64,000 bases of DNA from Synechococcus sp. BO 8801 (GTDB taxonomy: Bacteria; Cyanobacteriota; Cyanobacteriia; PCC-6307; Cyanobiaceae): NCBI RefSeq assembly GCF_002252675.1, contig NZ_NQKY01000010.1:1-64000 (forward strand), read 5' to 3'. Position numbers and translations under genes: made by a program. This document shows, piece after piece, positions 50,196 to 59,040 of this stretch; the stretch's first letter is position 1, and each line of letters starts with the position of its first letter. Below the pieces are notes generated by a model. It was not told where the DNA came from and did not search any database. It saw only the letters and a program-made list of their open reading frames with translations.

Positions 50196-50222
50196 AAAAA
50201 AAAGCCCGGCACGGGGCCGGGC
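50196..50222 (-). terminator. Strong rho-independent terminator after the second DUF1194 gene
   Basis: On the minus strand GCCCGGC, a 5-base loop and GCCGGGC are followed by eight T. It lies 26 bases after the DUF1194 stop and before the HpsJ-like gene. Confidence 0.92.
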
Positions 50223-50247
50223 TTGGTGGTCTGCCGGCCGGAGCGGA

Positions 50248-51138
50248 TCAGGCCTGATGCAGGTTGGCGGTGTGGATGCGGCGGCGCAGCTTGCGGGAGA
50301 ACCCGAAGGCGGCGGCGGCGCCCAGAACGGGCAGGGGGCCGGGCACCGAGTCCTCGGGACCGGGACCCACCTCGCGGATCAGCTTGTTGGTGATCGCTGT
50401 CTCGAAGGTGTCGAAGTCGTTGGCGGTCTCGACGAAGCCCGCCTTGGTGTCGCCATTGGCGGGTGTCGCCACATTGGCCGTCAGGAAGCCGCTGGCGGTG
50501 TTCCCGACACCCAGACCGTTGATGATGATGCCGCTGGCGACGGCCTGCGCCCTGCGGGTCTGGGCACACTGGGCCTCGTTCACGCCCGGCCCGCAGGCGT
50601 CCACATTGCCCACGCCATCGGTGGAGATGTCGATCACTCGGCCGCTGGCACGAGTCGTCTCGAAGGCGTTGGTATTGATGGCCGTGATGGCGGCCAGCAT
50701 GCCGCAGTCGATGCAGGTGGAGCTACCGATGCCGCCCTGACGGCCCATGCCCTGGAGGGCGGTGATGAAGCTGTTCAGGGAGGTGCCGCCATTGATACCG
50801 TCCGTGGTGAGGTCGGTGATGTGCTTCCAGTCGATGGCGAGGGTCGGAGCGGCCACCTCGGACCACTGGCCGACGGCGATGGCCAGGCCACCGCGTCCGA
50901 AGGCGAACGTTTCGGCGATTTTCGCCTGGACGGCGGCGTCCTGGAAGGCGCTCACGTAGCCGCCCTTGTACAGGGCGAATTCGCTGCTGTTGATGCTGCC
51001 GGAGACATCCAGCGACAGGAACAGCTCCTGGAAGACGTTGGTGACGGCGTGGGCCGGCTGGGAGGTGCCGAACAGGCCGATGGCGACGGCCGCAGCGGCC
51101 GCTCCTCCCCGGAGCAGGGGCTTGAGGGTGGATCTCAT
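50248..51138 (-). CDS. DUF1194 (VWA-like) protein with signal peptide and PEP-CTERM tail, copy 2
   Basis: A 296-residue exported protein from ATG 51138. The signal peptide (LLRGGAAAAAVAIGLFGTSQPAHA) is followed by the VWA-like domain with LFLSLDVSGSINSSEF and VIDISTDGVGN, Cys-containing CIDCGMLAAI and the tail DSVPGPLPVLGAAAAFGFSRKLRRRI (PEP-CTERM type). It matches copy 1 in order and in many motifs (VSAFQDAAVQAKI, GQWSEVA, GMGRQ). DUF1194 function is unknown; the tail predicts sorting by a cyanoexosortase. Its upstream region carries a hairpin flanked by direct repeats at 51241-51291. Confidence 0.9.
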   Translation of the reverse strand: MRSTLKPLLRGGAAAAAVAIGLFGTSQPAHAVTNVFQELFLSLDVSGSINSSEFALYKGGYVSAFQDAAVQAKIAETFAFGRGGLAIAVGQWSEVAAPTLAIDWKHITDLTTDGINGGTSLNSFITALQGMGRQGGIGSSTCIDCGMLAAITAINTNAFETTRASGRVIDISTDGVGNVDACGPGVNEAQCAQTRRAQAVASGIIINGLGVGNTASGFLTANVATPANGDTKAGFVETANDFDTFETAITNKLIREVGPGPEDSVPGPLPVLGAAAAFGFSRKLRRRIHTANLHQA

Positions 51139-51240
51139 GGCGGATGGGATGGGGGGACGGTGTGGTGCTCCGGATGACCGGAGCCTGCCTGAGGACAGAC
51201 AGTGCACAGGGCCTCCAGGGAGGTGAGCGACCAACGCCTG

Positions 51241-51291
51241 AAACTTAGCAGCGGGTGATAGAACTCTCACCCAACCGTCATAAACTTAACA
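51241..51291. promoter_or_regulatory. Hairpin flanked by direct repeats upstream of the second DUF1194 gene
   Basis: AAACTTAGCA (51241-51250) and AAACTTAACA (51282-51291) flank a GGGTGA/TCACCC stem (51253-51258, 51267-51272; 8-base loop). The block lies about 100-150 bases before the DUF1194 start and 34 bases after the SWIM gene stop. It could be an operator or the SWIM terminator. Confidence 0.4.
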
Positions 51292-51324
51292 CCGGATGAA
51301 TTCGGCCCTCCCCTGGGCCGCGCC

Positions 51325-52191
51325 TCAGTCGTCGCTGTCGTTACCCGTGGCCATCGCCCGCACCATCGCCTGCTGGGCCATGGCCGTGCCGTGGGCCTTG
51401 AGCCGCTCGAGGAAGAGCCGGTTGGCCTCTGGGAAGCGGGGCTCCTCCGCCAGTGGCAGGGGACCGGCGCCATCGAGGCCGGATTCCCCCTCCATGGCCG
51501 GGGTGATCACCACCAGATCGGGATCGAGGGGGGCGTCGTAGCGCCACCAGCGGGCCGGGTCGGCGATGGCCGGATGGATCGGATGGGGGGCGTGCTCCAG
51601 GGGGGCGGCCACCCCCTCCCGGCGGCGCTTGGCCAGGTCACCCAGCAGCTGGCTGCGGGTGCGGCCGCGCAGCTGGAACAGCACGAAGGGGTCCTCGCTG
51701 AAGCGGTCCCCCATCAGGTAGTAGACGGCGCTGATGTGCTTGCAGGGGTTGGCCTTGTCGGGGCAGCTGCACTCGCTGCGCACCTCCTGGAGCTTGAACG
51801 GGAACAGGCGCTTGCCGCTGGCGGCGAAGGCCCGCTCGATGTCGGCGGGCATGATCCCCGCCAGCAGCTGGGCCGACCAGCGGGCCTTCTGGCTCAGGGC
51901 CTCCAGCACGTAGCCCCAGTCCTCGTCGTTGAGCACGTCGAGCCAGAGCTTCACCTTGTAGGGGTCCGGGTCGGTGCCCTGCACCCGGGCGTGGACCCGG
52001 CGCCCCTCGAAGCGGATCGAGACGAGGTTGCCCTCCCGGGCATAGGTCCAGGCACGCTCCAGGCGCTTCTTGAACCGATAGGAATGGATCAGCTCCATCC
52101 ACTGCTCCACCCACCAGGGCTGCTGCCCCAGGCCCTGCTGGCCCAGTTGCGTGGTGATGGCGCCGGAGGCGCCGGGGAAGGAGCTGGTCAT
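51325..52191 (-). CDS. SWIM zinc-finger protein
   Basis: A 288-residue protein. The SWIM motif CSCPDKANPCKH (CxCx6CxH) is near residue 143; before it come WWVEQWMELIHSYRFKKRLERAWTYAREGNLVSIRFEGRRVHARVQG and KVKLWLDVLNDEDW. SWIM proteins of this type usually sit beside a SNF2 helicase and probably assist it on DNA. Here the SNF2 gene (53444-56542) is on the same strand but separated by a desaturase gene on the other strand. ATG 52191. Confidence 0.92.
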   Translation of the reverse strand: MTSSFPGASGAITTQLGQQGLGQQPWWVEQWMELIHSYRFKKRLERAWTYAREGNLVSIRFEGRRVHARVQGTDPDPYKVKLWLDVLNDEDWGYVLEALSQKARWSAQLLAGIMPADIERAFAASGKRLFPFKLQEVRSECSCPDKANPCKHISAVYYLMGDRFSEDPFVLFQLRGRTRSQLLGDLAKRRREGVAAPLEHAPHPIHPAIADPARWWRYDAPLDPDLVVITPAMEGESGLDGAGPLPLAEEPRFPEANRLFLERLKAHGTAMAQQAMVRAMATGNDSDD

Positions 52192-52261
52192 GCCGCCGGC
52201 CTCACGCGGCCCATCCTGCCGCCTGCCGGACCCACTGGCCTAGGTTGTCCCGACGCAGGGC

Positions 52262-53422
52262 GTGGAGTCCTTGAATCGCATCACGTTCGGCGCCGGCGAC
52301 GGTTTTCAAAGTCTTCTCAGGACAAGGGTTCAGGATCACTTCGAGGCCACCGGGCAGGAGCGGCGCGATGCGCCGGCCATGGTGATCAAATCGGCCGTGA
52401 TCCTGGCCTGGTTCGTCCTCACCTACGGGCTGCTGGTCTTCCGCGTCGGCAACACTCCGGGGGCGATCGCCCTGTCCGCCGTTCTGGGTCTGGCGATCGC
52501 CGCCATCGGCTTCAACATCCAGCACGACGGCGGCCACGGCGCCTACTCCCGCCACCGCTGGATCAACCGGGCCGCCGCCATGACCCTCGATCTGCTCGGT
52601 GGCAGCTCCCTGATCTGGGCCCACAAGCACAACGGGCTGCACCACACCTTCACCAACATCTCCGGCCACGACGACGACATCAACCTCGGCCTGATCGGTC
52701 GGCTCTCCCCCCACCAGCCCCACCGCTGGTGGCACCGCTGGCAGCACCTGTACCTCTGGCCCCTCTACGGGATGCTGCCCATCAAGTGGCAGTTCTTCGA
52801 TGACTTCGCCGATCTGGCCGGCCGTGGCCGCGGCGACCATTCCCTGCCCCGCCTCGGCCCCGCCGACTGGGTGGTGTTCCTGGCCGGCAAGGCGATCTTC
52901 TTCTCCCTGGCGTTCGTCATCCCCCTTCAGTTCCATCCCGTCGGTGCGGTGATCGGCTGCTACCTGGTGACGGCGATGGTGCAGGGCGTCGTGCTGAGCG
53001 TGGTGTTCCAGCTGGCCCACTGCGTGGAGGAGGCCGATTTCCCCATGGCCGACCCCGCCAGCCCGGCCATGGGTCCCTGGGCCGGCCATCAAGTGGCCAC
53101 CACCGTCGACTTCAGCCGCTCCAACCCCCTGCTGAGCTGGTTGCTGGGGGGCCTGAACTTCCAGGTGGAACATCACCTGTTCCCCCAGATCAGTCACGTC
53201 CATTACCCCCAGATCTCCGCCATCGTCGAGCAGACCTGCCGCGACTGCCAGGTTCCCTTCCGCACCCACCCGTCCTTCCTGGCCGGTGTGGCCTCCCACT
53301 ACCGCTGGCTGCGGCGCATGGGCCAGCCCCCTGCCGTGCCGGCCCTGCCCCTGCTGCTGCCGGTGATCGGGGAGAGCGCGGGACTCGCCCACCCCTCCGA
53401 CGTCACCCTGGCCCGCCGCTGA
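52262..53422 (+). CDS. Acyl-lipid delta-6-like (front-end) fatty acid desaturase
   Basis: A 386-residue membrane desaturase starting with GTG. The His boxes are HDGGH (FNIQHDGGHGAYS), HNGLHH (AHKHNGLHHTFTNI) and QVEHH (NFQVEHHLFPQISHVHY); the Gln in the third box is the front-end (delta-6/linoleoyl) signature. No fused cytochrome b5 domain, as in cyanobacterial DesD. It would produce gamma-linolenate-type lipids and lower membrane phase temperature. It lies between the SWIM and SNF2 genes, on the opposite strand to both, only 21 bases from the SNF2 stop. Confidence 0.92.
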   Translation: MESLNRITFGAGDGFQSLLRTRVQDHFEATGQERRDAPAMVIKSAVILAWFVLTYGLLVFRVGNTPGAIALSAVLGLAIAAIGFNIQHDGGHGAYSRHRWINRAAAMTLDLLGGSSLIWAHKHNGLHHTFTNISGHDDDINLGLIGRLSPHQPHRWWHRWQHLYLWPLYGMLPIKWQFFDDFADLAGRGRGDHSLPRLGPADWVVFLAGKAIFFSLAFVIPLQFHPVGAVIGCYLVTAMVQGVVLSVVFQLAHCVEEADFPMADPASPAMGPWAGHQVATTVDFSRSNPLLSWLLGGLNFQVEHHLFPQISHVHYPQISAIVEQTCRDCQVPFRTHPSFLAGVASHYRWLRRMGQPPAVPALPLLLPVIGESAGLAHPSDVTLARR

Positions 53423-53443
53423 GGCCCCTCGCCGCGCCGCTCC

Positions 53444-56400
53444 TCAGCCCTCCTCCAGGGCCACCAGGTCCCGCAGCTGGCCCACGTCGAAGCCACCGAG
53501 CCATTCCTCACCGCTGCCGACGATGTCGGCGGCCAGCCTGGATTTCTCCTCGATCATGCGGTCGATCTTCTCCTCCACCGAACCGCTGGTGATGAACTTG
53601 TGCACCAGCACCCGGTTGGTCTGGCCGATCCGGTAGGCCCGGTCGGTGGCCTGGTTCTCCACGGCGGGGTTCCACCAGCGGTCGATGTGGAACACGTGGC
53701 TGGCCCGGGTGAGGTTGAGGCCCACACCCCCGGCCTTGAGTGAGAGCAGGAACAGCTGGGGGCCGCGGGGATCCTCCTGGAAGCGGTCCACCATCGCCTG
53801 GCGGTCCGTCTTGCTGCTGCCGCCGTGCAGAAAGGGCACGTCCTGGCGCCAGCGCTGCTCCAGGTAGACCTTGAGCAGGTGGCCCCATTCGGCGAACTGG
53901 GTGAACAGCAGGGCCCGGTCGCCCGCCTCGATCACCTCCTCGAGGATCTCCTCCAGCCGCAGCACCTTGGCGCTGCGGCCGGCGAAGCCGCTGTCGACTC
54001 CGCTCTCCTTGAGGGCCAGGGCCGGGTGGTTGCAGATCTGCTTGAGCCGGGTGAGCAGGGCGAGCACCTGGCCGTGGCGCTGGCCGAGGGGGGCGCGGGC
54101 GATGGCATCGAGGCTCTCGTCCACGGTCTTGCGGTAGAGCTTCGTCTGCTCCGCCGACAGGCCCACCCATTCGCGCAGCTCCACCTTCTCCGGCAGGTCG
54201 GAGATGATCGAGCGGTCGGTCTTGAGCCGCCGCAGGATGAACGGCCCGACCCGGGCCTTGAGATCCCGCAGGGAACTCATGTCGCCGTAGCGCTCGATCG
54301 GCAGCCGGTAGCGCTGGCGGAAGAAGCCCTCCTCCCCCAGCACCCGCGGATTGAGGAAGTCCATCAGGGCCCACAGCTCGCTCACCCGGTTCTCGACCGG
54401 GGTGCCGGTGAGGGCGATGCGGAAGCGGCCCTGCTTGCCCGGACGGCCCAGGTCGCGGGCCGCCTGGCTCTGCTTGGCCGCCGGGTTCTTGATCGCCTGG
54501 GCTTCGTCGATCACGACGCCCTGCCAGTCGATGCTCTCCAGCAGTTCGCTGTCGCGCTGCAGCAGCCCATAGCTGGTGAGCACCAGGTCCACCCCGTCCA
54601 GGGCCTTGGCCAGCTTTTCGGGGGTGGAGGGCCGGCGCGGACCGTAGTGCTCCCGCACCTCCAGGTCCGGCGTGAAGGCCGCCGCCTCCCGCTTCCAGTT
54701 GGTGAGCACCGAGGTGGGGGCCACCAGCAGGACGGGGCGCTTCAGTTCCTGCTCCACCTTGAGGTGCTGCAGGAAGGCCAGCAGCTGCACCGTCTTGCCC
54801 AGGCCCATGTCGTCCGCCAGGCAGGCCCCCTGGTCGAAGCGGTGCAGGAAGGCCAGCCAGCCCAGGCCCCGCTCCTGGTAGGGCCGCAGCTGGCCGGCGA
54901 AGCCCTCCGGCGCCGGCAGGGGATCGGGGGCCTTCTGCTGGTGGTACTGCTCCAGGACGGCGCTCAGCCGGGGCCCCGGGATGAAGCGATGCACCGGCAG
55001 CCGCATCAGGGTGTCGCCATCGCTGGCCGTGAGCCGCAGGGCATCGTCGAGGCTGAGGTTGGGTTTGGCCGCGCAGAAGCGCTCGGCGTTCCTGAGATCG
55101 CTGGGCCGCAGCTCGATCCAGGCGCCCTTGTGCTGCACCAGCGGACTGCGCTTGGTGGAGAGGCGCTCCAGGTCCTTGAGGGTGAGGGTGACCCCGCCGA
55201 TCATCAGATCCCATTTCCATTCGAGGCTCTCCCCCAGGGAGAAGCCGCGGGAACGGTCCGGCAGCTCGGCCACGATCGCGAGTCCCAGCCGGCTGGCCAG
55301 CCCGCCGCTGAGGCTGGCCGGCAGCACCACGCCCACCCCCACGTCGCGCAGCTGGGCGGCGGCGGTGCGCACCAGCACGAAGGCCTCGGCCGGGGTGAGC
55401 TGCATGGTTTCCGGGGCTGCCGCATCGAGGCCCCGCCCGATCGGCTCGAACACCTGCAGGGCCCGGCCCAGGCCCTCCAGCAGCAGCTGGCCCGGCTCGG
55501 CCACATCCACCTCGCCAAGCTGGAGCCGGCCGTCGCCCGCATTCCAGACCGTGCGGGCCGGCATGCGCAGGCTGGGATCGGCCTCCGCCTGCAGGGAGAA
55601 GCGCAGCTCCCAGAGCTCCTCGCCCTCCTCGGGGGTGAACAGTTCCAGGCAGGCCCGGGCCGGGGCCACCCGCCCCGCCACCGCTTCGCGCCAGTGCTGG
55701 GTGGCCACCGCCAGCCGCTCCCGCTCCTCCTCGTCCAGGTCGAGCCGGCCGGGGCCGGGGCCGAGGGCCTTCTGCCAGGCGCCCAGCAGGGGATCGAGGC
55801 CCTCGGCGGGGGGACGGAAGCCGGCGCGCAGCTGGCCGTCGAGCAACGCCTCCAGCAGGCTGGCCACCCGCAGCCGGCCGCTGCCGGGGCGGCGGCAGGC
55901 CAGCCCCCCCTCCCCCGGCGCTCCGGGGGCCATGGCGCAGGTGGCCACCTGGGGCAGCCGGATGGCCAGTTCCTCCAGCCGGCGCCGGTCCCCTTCCCGG
56001 TTGAGCAGGGGCAGCCAGCGGGCCCGGTCCTCCTCCACCTGGGGCAGCCAGCGGCCGCGGGCGATCAGGCTCAGGGCCCAGCGCTCCAGATGGCTCCACC
56101 AGCGCAGGTCGTCGGCCAGGCCGGGGTCGTCGCCGGAGAGGGGCAGCCCGGCGAGCCATTCGCCCGCCCCCGCCGGATCGAGGGCCAGGCCCTCCACCCG
56201 CCAGGGCCACCACTGCACTTCCTTCGGGATCGGCTCGCCCGCCTGCAGCGGCAGACCGCTCCAGGCCGCCAGACCCTCGCTGGCCGCCTTGCGGCGGCCC
56301 CGGGCCCCCTGGCTGCGGCTGGGCAGGGTGAGCTGGGCCTCCGCCGGCCGGAAGGCCTCCGACCAGAGGCCATGGTCATCCAGCCAGGCGCCCAGATCGT

Positions 56401-56542
56401 CGACGCTGAGGGACAGGGGATGGTCGGGAACGGTGCGCAGCGGTGCCACCGGAGTGGCGACCCTCCAGGTGTCGGCCCAGAGCAGCAGCCGGCCACCGGC
56501 CCCTTCCGGGGGAAACAGCCAGGTGGCATGGAGCAGGCTCAT
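53444..56542 (-). CDS. SNF2-family DNA helicase/ATPase
   Basis: A 1032-residue protein. A long N-terminal SNF2-associated region is followed by the helicase core: motif I LADDMGLGKTVQLLAF, Ia LLVAPTSVLTNW, II VIDEAQAIKN, III LTGTPVENR, then the C-terminal RecA domain with ALLFTQF, FLLSLKAGGVGLNLTRASHVFHIDRWWNPAVENQATDRAYRIGQ. Such bacterial SNF2 proteins act with SWIM partners in DNA or transcription maintenance. Its ATG overlaps the stop of a small membrane-protein gene by four bases. Confidence 0.96.
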   Translation of the reverse strand: MSLLHATWLFPPEGAGGRLLLWADTWRVATPVAPLRTVPDHPLSLSVDDLGAWLDDHGLWSEAFRPAEAQLTLPSRSQGARGRRKAASEGLAAWSGLPLQAGEPIPKEVQWWPWRVEGLALDPAGAGEWLAGLPLSGDDPGLADDLRWWSHLERWALSLIARGRWLPQVEEDRARWLPLLNREGDRRRLEELAIRLPQVATCAMAPGAPGEGGLACRRPGSGRLRVASLLEALLDGQLRAGFRPPAEGLDPLLGAWQKALGPGPGRLDLDEEERERLAVATQHWREAVAGRVAPARACLELFTPEEGEELWELRFSLQAEADPSLRMPARTVWNAGDGRLQLGEVDVAEPGQLLLEGLGRALQVFEPIGRGLDAAAPETMQLTPAEAFVLVRTAAAQLRDVGVGVVLPASLSGGLASRLGLAIVAELPDRSRGFSLGESLEWKWDLMIGGVTLTLKDLERLSTKRSPLVQHKGAWIELRPSDLRNAERFCAAKPNLSLDDALRLTASDGDTLMRLPVHRFIPGPRLSAVLEQYHQQKAPDPLPAPEGFAGQLRPYQERGLGWLAFLHRFDQGACLADDMGLGKTVQLLAFLQHLKVEQELKRPVLLVAPTSVLTNWKREAAAFTPDLEVREHYGPRRPSTPEKLAKALDGVDLVLTSYGLLQRDSELLESIDWQGVVIDEAQAIKNPAAKQSQAARDLGRPGKQGRFRIALTGTPVENRVSELWALMDFLNPRVLGEEGFFRQRYRLPIERYGDMSSLRDLKARVGPFILRRLKTDRSIISDLPEKVELREWVGLSAEQTKLYRKTVDESLDAIARAPLGQRHGQVLALLTRLKQICNHPALALKESGVDSGFAGRSAKVLRLEEILEEVIEAGDRALLFTQFAEWGHLLKVYLEQRWRQDVPFLHGGSSKTDRQAMVDRFQEDPRGPQLFLLSLKAGGVGLNLTRASHVFHIDRWWNPAVENQATDRAYRIGQTNRVLVHKFITSGSVEEKIDRMIEEKSRLAADIVGSGEEWLGGFDVGQLRDLVALEEG

Positions 56543-56988
56543 GGCCGCAGGGCGGGCAGGAGGCGCTGGGCGGCCTGCAGCAGCAAGGCGCTGCCGATCA
56601 GGGGAAGCCAGAGCGGCAACCAGCCGCGCAGCAGCTCAAGGATCGCGCCGACCGCGCCGCGGGCCAGGGGCTGGTGCAGGAGGGACTGGATCTCCGGGAC
56701 CGGCAGGGCCAGGGCGGTGACCGGAACGGGGCCCCCGAGGCTGCGGATGCCGCAGACCGCCCCCACCAGGCCGGCGGCCAGGTGGTCGTCATCCGGATCG
56801 ACGCGCTGGAGGTGAAAGGCCAGCAGGCCGTAGAAGAAGCCGCAGCCCGCCGAGCGCAGCCCACTCTCCAGGCCGGCCGGCAGGCCGATCAGGGCGGCGG
56901 CGAACCCGCCCAGCAGCGCCCACGACAGGGACTGCAGCCGCAGACGGGCACGGGAATCGTCGGACGCCTGGGTCAACGGCAAGGCCAT
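56539..56988 (-). CDS. Small multi-span membrane protein of unknown function
   Basis: A 149-residue protein from ATG 56988 (MALPLTQASDDSRARLRLQSLSWALLGG), with an alternative ATG at 57036. Hydrophobic stretches around SWALLGGFAAALIGLPAG, LVGAVCGIRSLG and WLPLWLPLIGSALLLQAA suggest three or four membrane helices. It is co-transcribed with the SNF2 gene (four-base overlap). No family recognised. Confidence 0.7.
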   Translation of the reverse strand: MALPLTQASDDSRARLRLQSLSWALLGGFAAALIGLPAGLESGLRSAGCGFFYGLLAFHLQRVDPDDDHLAAGLVGAVCGIRSLGGPVPVTALALPVPEIQSLLHQPLARGAVGAILELLRGWLPLWLPLIGSALLLQAAQRLLPALRP

Positions 56989-57219
56989 GGCGATGGCCCG
57001 ATCATGCCTGGCCACCGGCAGCCTTACATTATTCATCGGCTGTGGCCAGTGCTACGGGTCAGCCAGCCCATCGCTGTTCCAGCAGCTCTACAGAACGTCC
57101 CTCCAGCACGGCCACTGGGCCTCGGCAGCAGGCCGCTGTTGCCGTCACGGCTTTCCGGTGTTTCCCTGATTCCAGTCACGCGTCACTGCTGCCGGGCAGG
57201 GAACGGACTCCCACCACGG

Positions 57220-59040
57220 TTGGCCACCCCCTTGAGCGCCGCCCATCCGCCACCGCACGCCTCCGATGCCCACCAGGCACGGCGCGCGCTGCCGGAGATG
57301 CTGCAGATCGCGACCGCCATCAGCGGTGCGGTCAACCTGCCGGCCCTGCTGCGGCAGATCCTTTCCAGCTCCAGGGATCTCACCCTCAGCGACGCCGGCA
57401 GCATCTACCTGGTGGAGCAGGAGAAGGGGGAGAAGCGGCTCTGGTTCACCGCCTTCCAGAACAGCTCCCTGGCCGCCGGCGACACCGGCATCGATGCCAC
57501 CCTGCTGGATGAGCGCTTCCCGATCACCCCCGAGCGACTGGTGGGCTGGACGGCCCTGCACGGTGAGGCGCTCAACCTGCCCGACGTCTACGCGATCCCC
57601 GCCGACCGTCCCTACCGCTTCAATGCCGAACTGGATCGCCGCATGGGCTACCGGGCGGTCTCGATGCTGGTGGTGCCGCTGCGGACCATGGCCGGGGAGG
57701 TGGTGGGGGTGATGCAGCTGATCAACAGGAAGCGGGAGTCCTCCTCGCTGCTCACCCCTGAAACGGCCCCCTCGCTGGTGCGCCCCTACGACGCCGGCGA
57801 CCAGCAGCTGATCGAGGCCCTGGCCGCCCTGGCGGCGGTCTGCGTCGAGCGCACCCAGGCCCTGGAGGGGCAGCAGCGGCAGATCGATTCGATGATTGCC
57901 CTGCTGGCGGGGGCGATCGATGCCCGCAGTTCCCACACGGGCCGCCACTGTTCCCGGGTGCCGGAGCTGGCGCTGCTGCTGGCGGAAGCGGCGGAGGCCA
58001 CCCAAGACGGGCCGCTGGCCCCCTTCCGCTTCAAGGGGGAGGCGGAGCGCCGGGAGTTCCGCACGGCGGCCTGGCTGCACGACTGCGGCAAGATCGTCAC
58101 CCCCGAGGCGGTGGTGGAGAAGGCCACCAAGCTGGACGCCCCCGCCAACCGGCTGCACGAGATCCGCACCCGCTTCGAGGTGCTGCTCCGGGATGGACGC
58201 ATCGCCATGCTCGAGGGTCTGCTGGCGGGCGGCGACCCGGTCGCCCTGGAGCGGGAGTACGCCCGGCTGGAGCAGGAGCTGCAGCAGGATTTCGCCTGCG
58301 TGGCCCGCTGCAACCTGGGCAGCGAAGGCACCGATCCGGAGGATCTCGCCCAGCTCCGGCGGCTGGCGGAGCGCACCTGGTGGCGCCATTTCGACGACCG
58401 GATCGGCCTGGGCTGGGAGGAGCAGACCCGGTACAGCGGGCCGCCGCCGCCCCTGCCCGCCCGGGAGTTCCTGCTCGACGACGCCCCCCACCACCGCATC
58501 CCCCGGCCGCCGGAGGAGGTGCCGGAGGCCCGCTGGGGGTTCAACCTGGCGGTGCCGGAACTGCTCTACAACCGCGGCGAGCTCTACAACCTCTCGGTGG
58601 CCAGGGGCACCCTCACCCCCGAGGAGATCTACAAGATCCGCGAGCACATGATCCACACGATCGTGATGCTGGAGAGCATGACCTTTCCCCCCTCCCTGGC
58701 CCGCGTCGCGGAGATCGCGGGAGGGCACCACGAAACCCTCGACGGCCGCGGCTACCCTCGGGGGCTGGGGGCGGAGCAGTTGTCGATCCCGGCCCGGATC
58801 CTGGCCATCGCCGACATCTTCGAGGCCCTGACCGCCGCCGATCGGCCCTATAAGCGGGGCATGCCCCTGTCCCAGTCCCTGGCGATCCTGGCCGGTCTGC
58901 GGGATCGCGGCCGCATCGATGCGGACCTTTTCGCGCTCTTCCTGCGATCCGGCGCCTACCTCACCTACGCGGAGCGCTTCATGGCCGCCGACCAGATCGA
59001 TCCGGTGGATCTGGACGCCCTGCTGGGGCCCCATGCCTGA
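57220..59040 (+). CDS. GAF-HD-GYP cyclic di-GMP phosphodiesterase
   Basis: About 606 residues. An N-terminal GAF sensor (LLRQILSSSRDLTLSDAGSIYLVEQ...MLVVPLRTMAGEVVGVMQLINRK) is followed by an HD-GYP domain: HTGRHCSRVPELALLL, AAWLHDCGKIVTPEAVVEK and HHETLDGRGYPRGLGAEQLSIPARILAIADIFEALTAADRPYKRGMP. HD-GYP enzymes hydrolyse c-di-GMP. Residues 300-470 form a long insertion between the HD and GYP parts. The frame is open far upstream and no ATG fits; TTG 57220 or 57232, or ATG 57298, are candidates. It overlaps the glutaminase gene by eight bases. Confidence 0.88.
   Translation: MATPLSAAHPPPHASDAHQARRALPEMLQIATAISGAVNLPALLRQILSSSRDLTLSDAGSIYLVEQEKGEKRLWFTAFQNSSLAAGDTGIDATLLDERFPITPERLVGWTALHGEALNLPDVYAIPADRPYRFNAELDRRMGYRAVSMLVVPLRTMAGEVVGVMQLINRKRESSSLLTPETAPSLVRPYDAGDQQLIEALAALAAVCVERTQALEGQQRQIDSMIALLAGAIDARSSHTGRHCSRVPELALLLAEAAEATQDGPLAPFRFKGEAERREFRTAAWLHDCGKIVTPEAVVEKATKLDAPANRLHEIRTRFEVLLRDGRIAMLEGLLAGGDPVALEREYARLEQELQQDFACVARCNLGSEGTDPEDLAQLRRLAERTWWRHFDDRIGLGWEEQTRYSGPPPPLPAREFLLDDAPHHRIPRPPEEVPEARWGFNLAVPELLYNRGELYNLSVARGTLTPEEIYKIREHMIHTIVMLESMTFPPSLARVAEIAGGHHETLDGRGYPRGLGAEQLSIPARILAIADIFEALTAADRPYKRGMPLSQSLAILAGLRDRGRIDADLFALFLRSGAYLTYAERFMAADQIDPVDLDALLGPHA

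Noticed and set aside
53825-56815. 996-codon plus-strand frame over the SNF2 gene
   Set aside because: Antisense shadow; the SNF2 helicase motifs are all on the minus strand.
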